Part shown: piece by piece, positions 49,045 through 58,117 of the stretch
Layout of the letters: each line of letters begins with the position of its first letter
Numbering within the stretch: position 1 is the stretch's first letter
DNA from: Actinomycetes bacterium
Lineage (GTDB): Bacteria > Actinomycetota > Actinomycetes > Mycobacteriales > Mycobacteriaceae
Assembly: GCA_023415515.1 (NCBI GenBank)
Contig: JAEZKH010000318.1
Span: 1 to 64,000, forward strand
DNA: 64,000 nt
Direction of reading: 5' to 3'
Notes under the pieces: model-generated
What the model was told of the DNA's origin: nothing
The model's input: the letters and a program-made list of their open reading frames with translations, nothing else
Database searches by the model: none
Translations under genes and position numbers: made by a program

Positions 49045-49764
49045 GTGTCCGCCCAGCGGGAGTTCACCGCCTACGGCCCGTCCCATCTGATCGTTCTCGC
49101 CGTGTTCGTCATCGGCGCCGTGGCACTGGTCTGGATCGGGCGTTCCCAGACCGAAGCGCAAGCCCGCGTGCTCGGGCGGATCCTGGCGGCCGCACTCCTC
49201 ATCGCATTCGTCGTGGCGCTGGTCTACAAGCTGATCCGGCCCGATATCCAGACTTCTATTCCGCTGCAGCTGTGCGACATTGCCGAACTGATCGCCGCAT
49301 ACGCGTTGTGGTCGCGACGGCACTGGGCCTTCGTACTCACCTACTACTGGGGCCTGTTCCTGAGCTCGCAGGCGCTCATCACACCCGATATCGGCACGCC
49401 GGCCGAGGGCGCTCCGGACTTCCCCCACCACCTCTTCGTCACCTTCTTCACCCTTCATGTGCTCGTGGTGTGGGCGGCGATATATCTGACCTGGGGGCGG
49501 GGCAACCGTCCGACGTGGCGCGACTACCGGTTAGCGGCGGGCGTCGGACTCGCGTGGGTGGCGTTCACCTTCGCCTTCAACGTGATCTTCGGAACCAACT
49601 ACGGCTATCTGAACAGGAAACCGCCGACCGCGTCAGCGCTGGATCTGTTGGGGCCGTGGCCCTTCTATCTGCTGGCCGAGGTCGTGATCGTGCTCATCGT
49701 ATGGGCGCTGATGACCTGGCCGTGGGATCGCAATCGACAGTCGCGCGCGGTGACAAGCCTTTAG
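49045..49764 (+). CDS. TIGR02206 family integral membrane protein (YwaF-like)
   Basis: A 239-residue protein with six or seven hydrophobic segments (about 13-33, 43-64, 72-85, 95-113, 129-149, 163-182, 203-226). The segments REFTAYGPSHLIVLAVF and PLQLCDIAELIAAYAL are typical of the TIGR02206/YwaF family, whose function is unknown to me. The GTG start at 49045 is 43 bases after the methyltransferase gene. The stop lies only 9 bases before the cyclase gene, so the two may be co-transcribed. Confidence 0.8.
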   Translation: MSAQREFTAYGPSHLIVLAVFVIGAVALVWIGRSQTEAQARVLGRILAAALLIAFVVALVYKLIRPDIQTSIPLQLCDIAELIAAYALWSRRHWAFVLTYYWGLFLSSQALITPDIGTPAEGAPDFPHHLFVTFFTLHVLVVWAAIYLTWGRGNRPTWRDYRLAAGVGLAWVAFTFAFNVIFGTNYGYLNRKPPTASALDLLGPWPFYLLAEVVIVLIVWALMTWPWDRNRQSRAVTSL

Positions 49765-49773
49765 TGTCCCGGC

Positions 49774-51282
49774 ATGGACCGAATCTGGCAGTGGGCGTGG
49801 GATCGGTACGGCACCAGATACCGGTGGGCGGTATATCTGCTCGCCCTCCCCGTCGCGCTGCCGGTCTGGTTTCTGATGTCGTTCATGATCGTCGCTTTCG
49901 AGAAATCGGATCGCTACGTTGAAGCAGCGGCGATCACGTTCGCGGCTGTTTCGGTGCTGCAGTATGCGAATATCCGTCTTGTTCGCAGGTCGATGAGCCT
50001 GGCCGAACAGGTGGCGGCCGGGCACGAGGTCGATCGGTCCGCCGCGCTGGAGGCCTCCTACAGCGATGCCAGGAGCGCGTCCCGCCACGCGGTGTGGACC
50101 GCTGCGGTGTGGGCCGCCATCCTGTCGGTCATTGTCGGTGCGGTGGTGGGGGCGCCGCCATCGCGGCTGGTTCAGTACGCGGTACTGGGCGCCGCCTTCG
50201 GCGCAGGCGTTCAGTTGATCGCCATACGCAGCATCGTGGAGTCCGTACAGCGGCCGGTCAGGGTTGCGCTCGCGGGAGAGACCGCGATCGGCGACGCCCT
50301 GCCGCGCTCCCGCCCGAGTTTTGCCACGTGGTCCAACGTGGCCGTGGTTGCGGTGGCATTCGCGTTCGCTGTCGCGGGGGCAGAACTTGCCGCCGGTTTC
50401 GGGCCGGCGAGCAGGTTTCCGATCGTCGCGTTCGCTATTGGGGCCGCGCTGACGCTTGCCTACGCAGTGCCGATCAGCGTCGGCTTCGGGTTCGCGCCGT
50501 CGCTGCGTCCGATTCGCGATCTCGCGGCGGGTGCCGATCGCGTCGCCGCAGGGGATTACAGTCAACGGCTGCCGGTGGTTCAGGACGACGATCTCGGTGC
50601 GCTGGCGGCGTCGTTCAACCGTATGCAGACGGGATTGGCTGAGCGACAACGCCTTCAGGGCGCGTTCGGTACTTACGTCGACCCCGCCCTCGCGGCGCGC
50701 CTGCTCGATCAGGGCGACGACGTGTTCACCGGCGAGCGTCGGGAGGTCAGCGTGATGTTCGTCGACATCCGCGACTTCACCCCGTTCGCCGAGGCGAATT
50801 CCGCCGAGGACACCGTCGCACGCCTGAACGCGCTGTTCGACATCGTCGTGCCTGCTGTCGTGGACAGGGGTGGGCACGTCAACAAATTCCTCGGCGACGG
50901 CGCACTCGCGGTGTTCGGAGCGCCCAACGACCTTGCCGATCATGCCGATGCGGCCCTGAATGCCGCAATGGACATCCAGCGCCTCGTGGCCGACCGGTTC
51001 ACAGGTGAGCTTCGTGTCGGCATCGGAATCAACACCGGCGTGGTCATCGCAGGCACCATCGGCGGTGCGGGCAAGCTGGAGTTCACCCTCATCGGCGACG
51101 CCGTCAACGTCGCGGCCCGCGTCGAGCAGCTCACGAAAACGACCGGAGACGTGATTCTGCTCACCGAGCAGTCGGTAGCCGCACTCACTGCCCAACCGTC
51201 TGGCCTGCGCGACCGGGGGTCCCACGCCCTGAAAGGGAAAACGTCTGAGGTACGGATATTCGGGCTGGCCCCTCAGGTGTAG
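49774..51282 (+). CDS. Membrane-bound class III adenylate cyclase with HAMP domain (second copy)
   Basis: A 502-residue cyclase: six hydrophobic segments in the first 260 residues, a HAMP domain (about 245-295; SLRPIRDLAAGADRVAAGDYS) and a cyclase domain. Metal aspartates are in FVDIRDF and LGDGALAVFG. The lysine in VNKFLGDG and aspartate in LIGDAVN indicate ATP as substrate, and NVAARVEQ carries the transition-state N and R. It resembles the copy at 12712 in design and is complete. Its last 10 bases overlap the convergent arylsulfatase gene. Signal unknown. Confidence 0.9.
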   Translation: MDRIWQWAWDRYGTRYRWAVYLLALPVALPVWFLMSFMIVAFEKSDRYVEAAAITFAAVSVLQYANIRLVRRSMSLAEQVAAGHEVDRSAALEASYSDARSASRHAVWTAAVWAAILSVIVGAVVGAPPSRLVQYAVLGAAFGAGVQLIAIRSIVESVQRPVRVALAGETAIGDALPRSRPSFATWSNVAVVAVAFAFAVAGAELAAGFGPASRFPIVAFAIGAALTLAYAVPISVGFGFAPSLRPIRDLAAGADRVAAGDYSQRLPVVQDDDLGALAASFNRMQTGLAERQRLQGAFGTYVDPALAARLLDQGDDVFTGERREVSVMFVDIRDFTPFAEANSAEDTVARLNALFDIVVPAVVDRGGHVNKFLGDGALAVFGAPNDLADHADAALNAAMDIQRLVADRFTGELRVGIGINTGVVIAGTIGGAGKLEFTLIGDAVNVAARVEQLTKTTGDVILLTEQSVAALTAQPSGLRDRGSHALKGKTSEVRIFGLAPQV

Positions 51283-53612
51283 GCGACGTGCACGCGGCTG
51301 ATGTGGCCCTCGAACGGGAAGGGTGCCCGCTCGCGGTAGTCCAGCGAAACTGGTGAGCCCAGACAGGTGCCGATGTCGAGGCAGTCGTTGGCGGTGAACA
51401 GGAGCGGGGCGCTGACCGGAACCTGGCCACTGGCAACGACGTCTTCGGCGACGCGAAGGGTGATGTCCAGCGGGCCTGCGGGCCGCTCTTCGGCGTAGCG
51501 TGTTTCGACGGTGATGGTGGTCTGTCCCGCAGGCACTTTCGTCTCGGAGCGGATCTTGGTGCGCATCAGGATGAACAGGTTGTACTCGTAGCACAGGTAC
51601 CCGTCGTCGAGGTAGCACGTCAGTCCGCCTGCGGCCGCACCGAGCGCGTACAGCACACCGTTGGCGTTCTCGGGTAGGTCGGCGTCGATGGTGACGGTAT
51701 TGTTCTTGTTACCCAACGCAGGTGCGCAGAACTCGGGCATGCGCACGGTGTCGCCGGAGAACTCCCACTCCCGATACGGCGGAGCGACGCGCAGTTCCGG
51801 GTGGAATACCGGGACCCACAAGCCACCACCGACCGGCAGCACCGAGTTGCGCGCCGCCTCGATCGCGAACATCTCGCGCATCGCAGCGAGCTTCTCCGGG
51901 TGCTGGTCGGCGAGATCGTTCGCCTGCGACCAGTCTTCGTCGAGGTGATACAGCTCCCAGCGGTCGTTGTCCGGTGTCCAGGTAGCGATGCCCTCGGGTT
52001 GCCCGGGCACCCACGGAAGCCGCGGACCGCGGGCGCTGGCCAGCCAGCCGTCGTGATAGATGGCCCGGCTGCCCATGATCTCGAAGTACTGGGTCTTCTT
52101 GCCGCCGTCGGCCGACCGGTCGGTGAGTGTTCGCGCGAAACTGGCTCCCGCCAATGCGATCTGCGGGGTGCCATTGACGGTCAGCGGCGGCTGGATGCCG
52201 ATGATCTCGTAGATGGTCGGCACGACGTCGTTGCAGTGCACGAAGTGGCTGCGCGCGGTGGCGTCGGGGTCGACCCTTGCCGGCCACCGGATCGCCATCG
52301 GGTTGCGGGTGCCGCCGAGGTGCGACGCGAGCAACTTCATGCCCTTGTACGGCGTGCTGCCTGCCCACGCCCACGCGGCGTGGTACTGGTTGTCGACCAG
52401 TGGCGAGCCGAGCACGTCGAGTCCGCCGAGTTGGTCGAGTGCGTCGATGTGCTGCCGGACGGTGGTGGGAATCCCGTTCTGCGCCAGCAACTCTGCGATG
52501 GTGCCGTTCTGGCCCTCGCCCGAGGAGCCGTTGTCGCCCCAGATGTAGAAGAACAACGTGTTGTCCGCATAGCCGAGGTTGTCGAGTTCGTCGGCGATCC
52601 GGCCGACCTGCACGTCGACGTGTTCGGCGTATCCGGCGGCCACCTCCATCAGGCGGCGCTGGAACGGTTTCTCATCGTCGGGGATGCTGTCCCAGGACGC
52701 CAGCGTCTCATCACGTCCGGTGAGCACGCAGTCCTGTGTAATCCAGCCCTTCTCCTTCGCGCGAGCGAAAACGCGCTCGCGGTAGGCATCCCAGCCGTCG
52801 TCGAATTTGCCCGCGTACTTGTCGGCCCACTCCTTCATGACGTGGTGCGGCCCGTGCAGGCAGCCACTGGCCCAGTACATGAAGAACGGCTTGTCGGCGT
52901 TGAACGCCCTGTGCCGACGCAGCCACGAGATCGCGTCGTCGGCCAGATCCTCCGACAGGTGATATCCCTGCTCCGGCGTCCGCGGGGGAGTGACGACAGT
53001 GGTGTTGCGCACCAGATGCGGTTCGTATTGCGACGCCTCGCCTGCGAGGAAGCCGTAGAAGTATTCGAATCCCAAGCCCGTCGGCCAATTTTCGAAAGGT
53101 CCGGCGGCGGTGGTCTCCTCGGCGGGGGTGTTGTGCCATTTTCCGAAGGCCGAGGTGGCGTATCCGTACTGCTTGAGCACCTCGGCCACGGTCGCACTGG
53201 TGCGCGGGATCTTGCCCGCGTAGCCGTCCCAGTCATTGGCCAACTCGGCGATCTGGCCGTTGCCGATCTCGTGATGGTTGCGGCCGGTCAGCAGGGACGC
53301 CCGGGTGGGCGAGCACATCGCGGTGGTATGGAACCTGTTGTACGACACACCCTCGGCGCAGATCCGGTCCATGGTGGCGGTGCGCACCTCACCGCCGAAT
53401 GTCGACGGCAGACCAGGGCCGGCGTCGTCGATGAGGACGATGACGATGTTGGGGGCGTCGTCGGGCAGTCGGCGCGGCACGGCGCGCTGGGCATACACGG
53501 ATTCCTGCAGTGTCCGCCCCGCGATGCTCGCCGACGGGGTCGGTGCGAACGGCAACGTCTCACCGCCAGGAAGTTTCGGCGCCACTACGTCGCTGTCTGA
53601 ATCGCCTCGCAT
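51273..53612 (-). CDS. Arylsulfatase (type I, formylglycine-dependent)
   Basis: A 779-residue type I sulfatase. The modification motif C-x-P-x-R is CSPTRASLLTG; C100 becomes formylglycine, the catalytic residue. Metal-binding DD (VLIDDAG near 59-65) and the later WGDNGSSGEG near 350 are present. The length and a C-terminal beta-rich domain fit mycobacterial AtsA/AtsD. There is no signal peptide, so it is probably cytosolic. The ATG at 53612 is chosen; a start 16 codons upstream lacks support. It hydrolyses sulfate esters for sulfur supply or degradation of sulfated compounds. Confidence 0.92.
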   Translation of the reverse strand: MRGDSDSDVVAPKLPGGETLPFAPTPSASIAGRTLQESVYAQRAVPRRLPDDAPNIVIVLIDDAGPGLPSTFGGEVRTATMDRICAEGVSYNRFHTTAMCSPTRASLLTGRNHHEIGNGQIAELANDWDGYAGKIPRTSATVAEVLKQYGYATSAFGKWHNTPAEETTAAGPFENWPTGLGFEYFYGFLAGEASQYEPHLVRNTTVVTPPRTPEQGYHLSEDLADDAISWLRRHRAFNADKPFFMYWASGCLHGPHHVMKEWADKYAGKFDDGWDAYRERVFARAKEKGWITQDCVLTGRDETLASWDSIPDDEKPFQRRLMEVAAGYAEHVDVQVGRIADELDNLGYADNTLFFYIWGDNGSSGEGQNGTIAELLAQNGIPTTVRQHIDALDQLGGLDVLGSPLVDNQYHAAWAWAGSTPYKGMKLLASHLGGTRNPMAIRWPARVDPDATARSHFVHCNDVVPTIYEIIGIQPPLTVNGTPQIALAGASFARTLTDRSADGGKKTQYFEIMGSRAIYHDGWLASARGPRLPWVPGQPEGIATWTPDNDRWELYHLDEDWSQANDLADQHPEKLAAMREMFAIEAARNSVLPVGGGLWVPVFHPELRVAPPYREWEFSGDTVRMPEFCAPALGNKNNTVTIDADLPENANGVLYALGAAAGGLTCYLDDGYLCYEYNLFILMRTKIRSETKVPAGQTTITVETRYAEERPAGPLDITLRVAEDVVASGQVPVSAPLLFTANDCLDIGTCLGSPVSLDYRERAPFPFEGHISRVHVAYT

Positions 53613-53745
53613 GATCGTCCTTCCCCCAAGCCGCCTCGCCACTCTAGGCGAGTTGGGCACTCTTGAACGCCGTTCTCAACACCTGAGTTCGGGTGGAACT
53701 AAGCTTGTCGACGCTCTGATCGATACTCGACCGTTGAGGACGGCG

Positions 53746-54639
53746 ATGGCCTTCATCCCCATCGAGGACGCCGACATCGCCAGGGGTCGCGCTCTTCGCA
53801 CCGAATTCGCCCGCTTCTGGTCCACCGAGCAGGGCCAACCGCGCGATGTCTACGACCGGTTCATCAGCGCGACACCGACGGCGGACGGTGTCACCGTCGA
53901 CGATGTGACCGGTGAACCGGGTGTCTGGGTGCGGCCCGCGCAGACACGACCGGATGCCGCGGTGCTGTTCGTCCACGGTGGCGGCTATCGGCAGGGAAGC
54001 GCGCATGCCTACGTGGGCCTGGTGAGCCAGATCGCGGTGCGTAGCGGCGTCGCGGTGTTTGCGCTGGAATACCCGCTGGCGCCGGAATCCCAATTGCCGG
54101 AGGCGCTCGACCTCGCCGTAGCGACATTGGGACGGCTCTCCGAAAACCATGCTGCGGTGGCTGTCGTCGGCGATTCCGCCGGTGGCGGTCTATCGCTCGC
54201 GACGGTCGCCGAGGCGCACCGGGTCGGTGTCGACGCGGCCGCCGTCGCGGTGTTCTCCCCGTGGACCGATCTCACCCTCAGCGGACCGAGCATGCGCGAA
54301 TTCGCCATCGGAGACCCGTTGCTCGACCCGGCATATCTTCGCGACTGTGCGATCGACTACCTCGGCTCGGCCGCCCCCGACGATCCGCGGGCGTCTCCGC
54401 TGTTCGGCCCCGTCGACGCCCTTCCGCCTGTGTTGATCCAAGTCGGTACCGACGAGATATTGCTCGACGACTCGACGCGGTTCGCCGAAGCCGTCGAGAA
54501 AGCCGGAGGCACAGTGCAACTGGAAATCTGGCAAGGCATGCATCACGTCTTTCAGCTCAACGTTGAGGAACTCGCGAGCGCCCGCCGGGCAGTTGACAAT
54601 GCGGCCGACTTCCTGTCGGCTCACCTGTTCAGCCCATAG
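53746..54639 (+). CDS. Alpha/beta hydrolase of the hormone-sensitive lipase type
   Basis: A 297-residue esterase/lipase. The oxyanion loop HGGG lies at 77-80, the nucleophile S144 in GDSAGG, the acid D236 in VGTDEILLDD and the His in GMHHVF (H267). This is the complete HSL-family set, as in mycobacterial Lip proteins. No signal peptide. GAGGA 5 bases before ATG 53746 supports this start over earlier in-frame codons. It is divergent from the arylsulfatase gene and ends inside the convergent amidohydrolase gene (11-base overlap). Short acyl esters are the likely substrates. Confidence 0.9.
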   Translation: MAFIPIEDADIARGRALRTEFARFWSTEQGQPRDVYDRFISATPTADGVTVDDVTGEPGVWVRPAQTRPDAAVLFVHGGGYRQGSAHAYVGLVSQIAVRSGVAVFALEYPLAPESQLPEALDLAVATLGRLSENHAAVAVVGDSAGGGLSLATVAEAHRVGVDAAAVAVFSPWTDLTLSGPSMREFAIGDPLLDPAYLRDCAIDYLGSAAPDDPRASPLFGPVDALPPVLIQVGTDEILLDDSTRFAEAVEKAGGTVQLEIWQGMHHVFQLNVEELASARRAVDNAADFLSAHLFSP

Positions 54640-55873
54640 ACGTCGATCGCGGTGTCCCACGGTGATGACCGCCCGAGGCCCGTACCGGTCGGCGAATCGA
54701 CAACCCGAGTCCGCTGTCACGCATGACGGTCCGGCACTGTTGTGGCGTGTAGTCGAAGTTCTCCAGGTCCTTGATGTAGGACGCGGGTTCGGCCAACCCC
54801 TCGACGTGGGGAAAGTCCGATCCCATGATGATGTGGTCCGCGCCCAAGAGCTCCAGCAGGCTGGCGAGTTCGTCCTCGTAGAACGGCGACACCCAGACAT
54901 GGCGTTTGAACGTCTCGCGCGGATCCTCCTTGTAGACGAACGGAATCTGGCCGTAGGACTTGGTGAGCTTCTCGAAGAGGTGGAACACCCACGCTGAGCC
55001 GCTCTCGATGGCAGCCATCCGCAGGTTTGGGAAGCGCAGGAAAAGGCCGTTGTGCAGATGGTTGGCGAACGTGTCCTGCAACGCATCTCCGGAGAACAAC
55101 GATCGGAACCCGAGCAGCGCCTGGAAAGACATCATGTAGTCGGGTTCGCCCCACGCGGGCATGAACTTCGAATAGTGCGTCTCGCCGGAGTGGTAGCAGA
55201 CGGTGATGCCCGAGTCGTTGGCCAGCCGCCAGAAATCGTCGAACATGGGATCTCCGGGTGCGCGCATCCCGACTTCGGTGGAGATCGGCCCGGGGATCAT
55301 CACGATGAATCGGGCGTCGCGGTCAAGTGCCCACTCGAGTTCCGCCACGGCCGCCTCGGGCTTGCACAGTGTGATGTAGGGAGCGGCGAAAATGCGGTCC
55401 CGGTAAGAGAATCCCCAGTCTTCGTCCATCCACCGGTTGAACGCGCGGAAGGTTGCCACGGCGGCGTCGAGATCGGGCAGCAGCGCCTGCTCCATCCCGA
55501 CACCGAGGGTCGGCAGCATGATGCAGCCCGCCATGCCCTGCTCGTCCATCAACGCAATACGCGCATCTCTGTCGCGGTAGGCGGCCGGTATCGGTTCCAG
55601 GTCACCGAACAGCGCGTTGAGGTCGGCCCCCCGTGGGTTGCGACCCCGGAAATAGTCGTCCAGCGCACCCGGTTTGCCGACCGGATCGAAGGTCGGGTTG
55701 GGGATGAACCTGTTGACCCTGCCGCCAACGATCAGGCGCTGCTTGCCGTCGATGTCGGCCCATTGGATGCCGCGCTTCTTGTAGGCCGGGTCGATGTGTC
55801 GGGTGAACGCGTCGAGCGCTTCGTAGTAGTGGTTGTCGCAGTCGAAAAAGGTGAATCCCAGTTCGCTCGTCAC
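54629..55873 (-). CDS. Amidohydrolase-2 (ACMSD-like) family protein
   Basis: A 414-residue TIM-barrel metallohydrolase-like protein. The N-terminal metal motif, usually DxHxH, reads D11-C-D-N-H15: the second His is kept, the first is Asp. Further elements are CYHSGETHY near 231-239, AIESGSAWVFH near 286-296 and the catalytic Asp in MGSDFPHVEG near 354. The family contains decarboxylases and hydrolases of aromatic or dicarboxylic acids. The last 20 residues are basic and lie beyond the usual family end. It is 13 bases downstream of the fused acyl-CoA dehydrogenase gene, so likely the same operon. Confidence 0.82.
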   Translation of the reverse strand: MTSELGFTFFDCDNHYYEALDAFTRHIDPAYKKRGIQWADIDGKQRLIVGGRVNRFIPNPTFDPVGKPGALDDYFRGRNPRGADLNALFGDLEPIPAAYRDRDARIALMDEQGMAGCIMLPTLGVGMEQALLPDLDAAVATFRAFNRWMDEDWGFSYRDRIFAAPYITLCKPEAAVAELEWALDRDARFIVMIPGPISTEVGMRAPGDPMFDDFWRLANDSGITVCYHSGETHYSKFMPAWGEPDYMMSFQALLGFRSLFSGDALQDTFANHLHNGLFLRFPNLRMAAIESGSAWVFHLFEKLTKSYGQIPFVYKEDPRETFKRHVWVSPFYEDELASLLELLGADHIIMGSDFPHVEGLAEPASYIKDLENFDYTPQQCRTVMRDSGLGLSIRRPVRASGGHHRGTPRSTSMG

Positions 55874-55886
55874 AGCGGCGTCCTCT

Positions 55887-58112
55887 CTATTTGCGTGGTA
55901 GGCCGAGAATCATCGAAGCGATGACGGTCAGCTGGATCTCGGCTGTCCCTCCGCCGATGAGTTCGGAAGGCATGTCGAAATACGGTCCGATGACGGCGGG
56001 ATCGGATTGCTCGAGCAGCGCGACGTGACCGGTCAGGCGCAGCGCCGCCGTCGACGCCCGGCGCAGCAGCATCACCATCGCGTACTTCGCGATGCTGGAG
56101 GTCGGCCCCGCCGACCCGCCTTCGACCAGCCGCAGCGTTTCGCGCAGCACCATCGCTTTGATGGCGGCGGTGTGGGCCTCGACTTCACCGAGCGCGCACA
56201 GCGCCGCATCGCGATCGGGGCCTTCGGCGTGCGCGATGTGTCGCAGTGCGATCGACCGGTCGATGTGTACGTAATTACCGATCGCGGTGCGTTCCACGGC
56301 CATGGTCGCGACCGCCAGATCCCAACCGTCGCCTGGGTTTCCGACAAGCATGTCGTCGGGCACGAAGACGTCGGTGAGGAAGACCTCGGTGAAGTCGAAG
56401 TGTCCGCTGGCCTGCTTGATCGGCTCGATCGTGATACCCGGAGAGCTCATGTCGACCAGGAAGTAACTGATGCCGCGGTGTTTGGGCGCATCAGGATCGC
56501 TTCGCGCCAACAGCGCCCCGAACTGGGCCCGGTCCGCTTGGGAGGTCCATATCTTGTGTCCGTTGACCAGCCACCCGCCGTCGACCTTGCGCGCACGCGT
56601 GCCCAGCGAAGCGAGGTCCGACCCCGCGCCTGGCTCGCTGAACAGTTGGCACCAACGCTGCACTCCCCGCAGCATCGGCCATGCGAACCGTTCACGCTGT
56701 GACGGCGTTCCGTGGTCGATGATGGTCGGCAGGATCCATTCGGCGATGCCGAGGGAGGGCTTGGTCAAGTCCGGGCGAACGTCGAACTCCTCGTTGATGA
56801 TGGCCTGCTGCACCGGAGATGCGCCCACCCCCCATGGCGCGGGCAGATGCGGTGCGGCCAGGCCGGCTTCGGCGAGCAGGTCCCGCTGCGCACCGGTGGC
56901 GAGGCCGGGTGCGCGTCGGTCGTCGGACGGGTGTTCGTTGCGAAGGCCTCGGGCGCGGTCGAGTACCGCTGCCACCTCGGCCCGGAACCCCAATTCGACG
57001 TCGCCGAGGTTCAACGCAGTCGCACGTCTGGTGGTGCGAGCCAGCTCGCCCACTTCGCGGGCCCACCGCGTCGTCGGGCCGAGGGACGCAGCAAGGCTGA
57101 TCGCTCGTCGCCAGTAGAGGTGTGTGTCGTGTTCCCACGTGTAGCCGATCGCGCCGAACATCAGCAGGGCGTCCAGGACGAGATCAGGTCCAGGTGCGAC
57201 GGCCATCAGGACTGCCGCGCCTGCAGCGAGCCGATGTTGTGCGAGGGATTCCGACGAGGCGCGGACCGCGTCCCATGCGGCGGCGGCCGCCATCTCGGTG
57301 TGGACGTAGAGGACCGCCGCCTTGTGCTGCAGCGCCTGGAATGCGCCGACTGGACGCCCGAATTGTTCACGGGTGCGGATGTATTCGGTGGCGGAATCCG
57401 CGCAACGGCGTACTGTGCCCGCCGATGCACACGCCGCGAGGGCCGCCGCGATGCAGCGGGCCCGCTCGGAGTCGATGCCGACCAGCTCGCAATCAGCCGC
57501 GAGGGCGTGGTCGTCGAGTGAGAGCACACCCACGTCCGTCGACAGGTCGGTGCCCTGTTGCCGGTGTACCGAGAGGCTGCGATCCGAGGCGCTGTTGATG
57601 TCCAGCACGAACCAGCGGTGCCCGTCGTCGGCTTTTGCGGCGAGCAGCACAAATCGCGCGGAAGCGATCCCAAGGATCGACGACGAGGCGCCGCGCAGGC
57701 GCCAGCCGTCGGGGCAGGCCGTGGCGTGAACGTCGGACTGGTCGGGCAGCACCGTCGCCGCAGTGGCACCGGCCGCCAACTCGGTGATCAACTGTGTGGC
57801 GGGCGGATCCGCCGAGTTCGCCACCGCACTGGTGGTGACAGTGCTGAGCAGCGGGCCAGGCAGCAGCGCCGCGGCGGCCGTCTCGACGACACACGCCAGG
57901 TCGGTGAGCGTTCCGCCCTGACCGCCCACCGCTTCTGGGAGATGCACGGCGTGGAAACCGTTGGCTGTGAAATCCTCCCACCAGGTCGGCAACTCGCCCG
58001 CGGCGATGGAGTCCAGCGCGGCTCTGGTCTTCTCGACCGGCGCGTGGCGAGCCGCGAACCGGGCGACCGCCTCGGCGAGATCCTCCTGTTCGCTCGTGAT
58101 GGCCAGCGGCAT
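55887..58112 (-). CDS. Tandem-fused acyl-CoA dehydrogenase (FadE34-like)
   Basis: A 741-residue protein with two acyl-CoA dehydrogenase units. The first (about 1-360) runs from ITSEQEDLAEAVARFAARH to FGAIGYTWEHDTHLYWRRA. The second (about 375-741) contains CQLFSEPGAGSDLASL, VNGHKIWTSQAD and the C-terminal GGGTAEIQLTVIASMILGLPR. Mycobacterial steroid-degrading enzymes are often alpha2beta2 complexes of two small FadEs; M. tuberculosis FadE34 is a fused version, and this protein has that form. The ATG 58112 lies 5 bases after the upstream amidohydrolase gene. Likely substrate: a CoA ester of a bulky or branched acid. It needs an electron-transfer flavoprotein. Confidence 0.88.
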   Translation of the reverse strand: MPLAITSEQEDLAEAVARFAARHAPVEKTRAALDSIAAGELPTWWEDFTANGFHAVHLPEAVGGQGGTLTDLACVVETAAAALLPGPLLSTVTTSAVANSADPPATQLITELAAGATAATVLPDQSDVHATACPDGWRLRGASSSILGIASARFVLLAAKADDGHRWFVLDINSASDRSLSVHRQQGTDLSTDVGVLSLDDHALAADCELVGIDSERARCIAAALAACASAGTVRRCADSATEYIRTREQFGRPVGAFQALQHKAAVLYVHTEMAAAAAWDAVRASSESLAQHRLAAGAAVLMAVAPGPDLVLDALLMFGAIGYTWEHDTHLYWRRAISLAASLGPTTRWAREVGELARTTRRATALNLGDVELGFRAEVAAVLDRARGLRNEHPSDDRRAPGLATGAQRDLLAEAGLAAPHLPAPWGVGASPVQQAIINEEFDVRPDLTKPSLGIAEWILPTIIDHGTPSQRERFAWPMLRGVQRWCQLFSEPGAGSDLASLGTRARKVDGGWLVNGHKIWTSQADRAQFGALLARSDPDAPKHRGISYFLVDMSSPGITIEPIKQASGHFDFTEVFLTDVFVPDDMLVGNPGDGWDLAVATMAVERTAIGNYVHIDRSIALRHIAHAEGPDRDAALCALGEVEAHTAAIKAMVLRETLRLVEGGSAGPTSSIAKYAMVMLLRRASTAALRLTGHVALLEQSDPAVIGPYFDMPSELIGGGTAEIQLTVIASMILGLPRK

Positions 58113-58117
58113 CGCTG

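Noticed and set aside
51801..53600. 599-codon plus-strand frame inside the arylsulfatase region
   Set aside because: Antisense to the complete sulfatase gene, with low-complexity residues and no recognisable motif.
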